Positions 22,100 through 22,290 of a DNA stretch of 22,290 bases are shown here, piece after piece (position 1 is the first letter of the stretch; each line of letters opens with the position of its first letter). The stretch comes from Proteobacteria bacterium HN_bin10 (GTDB lineage Bacteria > Pseudomonadota > Alphaproteobacteria > Caulobacterales > Aquidulcibacteraceae): assembly GCA_002083515.1 (NCBI GenBank), contig LWDN01000036.1, forward strand, positions 361 to 22,650, written 5' to 3'. The position numbers and the translations under genes were made by a program. The notes under the pieces were generated by a model that saw nothing but the letters and a program-made list of their open reading frames with translations, ran no database searches and was not told the DNA's origin.

Positions 22100-22290
22100 A
22101 TGAGTTTCGAGGACGATTTCGGCGACGACGACGACAGCGGCAAGAAGAAGGAAAAGCGCGGCGGTCGCGGCCGCGAACGTGACAACCCAGAATTTGGCGG
22201 CGGCGATACCGGTGGCGGCGGCTTCGGCGGCGGCGGTGGCGGCTATGGCGGCGGCGGCGGTGGCTACCGTGGCGGCGGCGGTGGCGGCGG
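22100..22290 (+). CDS. Gly/Arg-rich protein start, probable cold-shock-domain protein (partial)
   Basis: The frame starts at ATG 22100 after a purine-rich site (AGAGGAAAAGTGG) and runs off the right edge. The visible 63 codons read MSFEDDFGDDDDSGKKKEKR, then GGRGRERDNPEF, then almost pure glycine with occasional Tyr, Phe and Arg. An acidic patch, a basic RG stretch and a Gly-rich low-complexity region match the N-terminal extension that I recall ahead of two cold-shock domains in Caulobacterales proteins. The RNA-binding domains themselves lie outside the window, so another Gly-rich RNA-binding protein cannot be excluded. Confidence 0.6.
   Translation, partial: MSFEDDFGDDDDSGKKKEKRGGRGRERDNPEFGGGDTGGGGFGGGGGGYGGGGGGYRGGGGGG

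Noticed and set aside
22190..22290. GGC/GGT-rich run as a simple tandem DNA repeat
   Set aside because: It is explained as glycine codons in an open frame with a proper start and interspersed Tyr, Phe and Arg.

Overview
The window is GC-rich DNA from an alphaproteobacterium. The evidence is the rplK-rplA / rplJ-rplL-rpoB cluster, an rplJ leader carrying a block I recognise from alphaproteobacterial rplJ leaders (CCTGTCCGAGACTGCAGGCG on the minus strand), and a glycine/arginine-rich protein start like those ahead of double cold-shock-domain proteins in Caulobacterales and Hyphomonadaceae. I infer a Caulobacterales/Hyphomonadaceae-like organism from recall of families, not from a search.

Layout. 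1-3213: the 5' part of rpoB, then rplL, rplJ, a long structured L10-type leader and a promoter, all on the minus strand. 3329-7814: an accessory block that separates rplJ from rplA. It holds an antitoxin-like gene with a frame-disrupted HIRAN gene, a three-gene operon (acyltransferase, six-helix membrane protein, winged-helix regulator), a 236-residue unknown, and a Phd/VapC toxin-antitoxin pair. 7826-9071: a strong terminator, rplA and rplK. 9141-9457: a hairpin, a 57-residue membrane protein and an 18-bp perfect inverted repeat. 9452-11586: two divergent, decayed IS110-family transposases flanking a hairpin-rich spacer that may hold a relic bridge RNA. 11629-13858: a sulfotransferase, a divergent TauD-like dioxygenase and a remnant of a second sulfotransferase. 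14194-16545: a TIR-like/membrane/Sel1-repeat protein, an RluF-type pseudouridine synthase and a 31-residue membrane peptide. 16549-18170: a DUF4105 protein and a 1-Cys peroxiredoxin. 18183-18883: a PIN toxin-antitoxin pair in toxin-first order. 18926-20587: GNAT, VOC protein, RlmJ and a 30-residue peptide. 20792-22290: an orphan SMI1/KNR4 protein, a VUT/YhhQ-type transporter and the start of a probable cold-shock protein.

How it fits together. Translation genes (L11, L1, L10, L7/L12, RNA polymerase beta, two rRNA-modifying enzymes) form the backbone. Small accessory modules sit in the gaps: two PIN toxin-antitoxin pairs, an antitoxin-like/HIRAN pair, an orphan immunity-type protein and IS remnants. 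The ribosomal clusters keep their own terminator, promoter and leader around the insert, so the block should not uncouple their control.

The points most worth a second look are the HIRAN gene, whose two halves meet exactly at a canonical -1 slippery heptamer; the structured spacer between the IS110 transposases; the TIR-like/TM/Sel1 protein; and several short genes and regulatory dyads.
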